Source: Candidatus Aquidulcis sp.
GTDB lineage: Bacteria > Chloroflexota > Anaerolineae > Anaerolineales > E44-bin32
Length of the DNA stretch: 6,961 nucleotides
Assembly: GCA_020723365.1 (NCBI GenBank)
Contig: DYJB01000037.1
Location: 12,468-19,428, forward strand
Direction: 5' to 3'
The position numbers and the translations under genes were made by a program. The notes beneath the pieces were generated by a model. It was not told the DNA's origin and made no database searches. It worked only from the letters and a program-made list of their open reading frames with translations. The first letter of the stretch is position 1; every line of letters starts with the position of its first letter. Shown here piece after piece: positions 6,899-6,961 of this stretch.

Positions 6899-6961
6899 CT
6901 GGTCCTTCTGCCAGAGCAGCGAGCGCTTGGCCTCGTTGTTGAAGGCGGCCAGTGGCATCTC
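6881..6961 (-). CDS. Unidentified short coding-like segment at window edge
   Basis: Read on the minus strand from the edge, the sequence gives EMPLAAFNNEAKRSLLW followed by QKDQLTAENL, with nearly all third positions G or C. The plus-strand reading of the same bases (VLLPEQRALGLVV) has many A/T third positions and no longer fits the kinase-like pattern. This suggests another change of coding strand at about 6881-6898. I do not recognise the protein. It is in a different frame from the aminotransferase, so it is not simply its N-terminus. An ATG at 6958 could be a start or an internal methionine. Confidence 0.3.

Overview
The window is about 7 kb of GC-rich bacterial DNA. Every well-supported gene lies on the minus strand, so the reading order runs from high to low coordinates. 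The make-up suggests a Chloroflexota (Anaerolineae-like) genome. It has a glutamate dehydrogenase with the SCWD-type nucleotide-binding region, a small lipoprotein ending in the DWYAPEGTFPP-type tail, and the N-terminus of a TPR protein of a kind I associate with that phylum. This placement comes from recalled family resemblance; no search was run.

Layout, in transcription order. (1) 5668-6699: a PLP-dependent class I/II aminotransferase, complete at its C-terminus but losing homology abruptly at about 6697-6705. (2) 4958-5560: a 200-residue predicted lipoprotein with a carboxypeptidase-regulatory-like beta-sandwich domain. (3) 3461-4924: gatB, subunit B of the Asp-tRNA(Asn)/Glu-tRNA(Gln) amidotransferase. 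(4) 2030-3304: a 424-residue glutamate dehydrogenase, followed by a strong GC-rich hairpin (1977-2002) that probably terminates its transcript. (5) 1537-2029: a spacer of about 490 bp with no convincing gene. It holds a 21-bp tandem repeat containing DnaA-box-like 9-mers, further box-like sites and several inverted repeats. (6) 304-1536: an Era/YcjF-like GTPase with a C-terminal DUF697-like membrane domain. (7) 1-272: the N-terminal 90 residues of a TPR-like protein, 31 bp downstream of the GTPase and probably in its operon.

The last ~265 bp (6697-6961) do not belong to the aminotransferase. First comes a plus-strand stretch encoding a transmembrane helix and the RRAVAVLGF segment typical of some Acidobacteria-type receptor kinases and TPR regulators. 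Then, from about 6881, comes a short minus-strand stretch with coding-like base use. Two such switches within 200 bp at the end of the sequence look most like a chimeric or misassembled end, though real rearrangement cannot be excluded.

The genes are mostly housekeeping functions in nitrogen and amino-acid metabolism and translation (aminotransferase, GatB, GDH), plus a membrane-GTPase/TPR pair. I do not see a defence system, mobile element, CRISPR array, tRNA or rRNA. The parts most worth a second look are the 1537-1976 spacer and the mosaic end.
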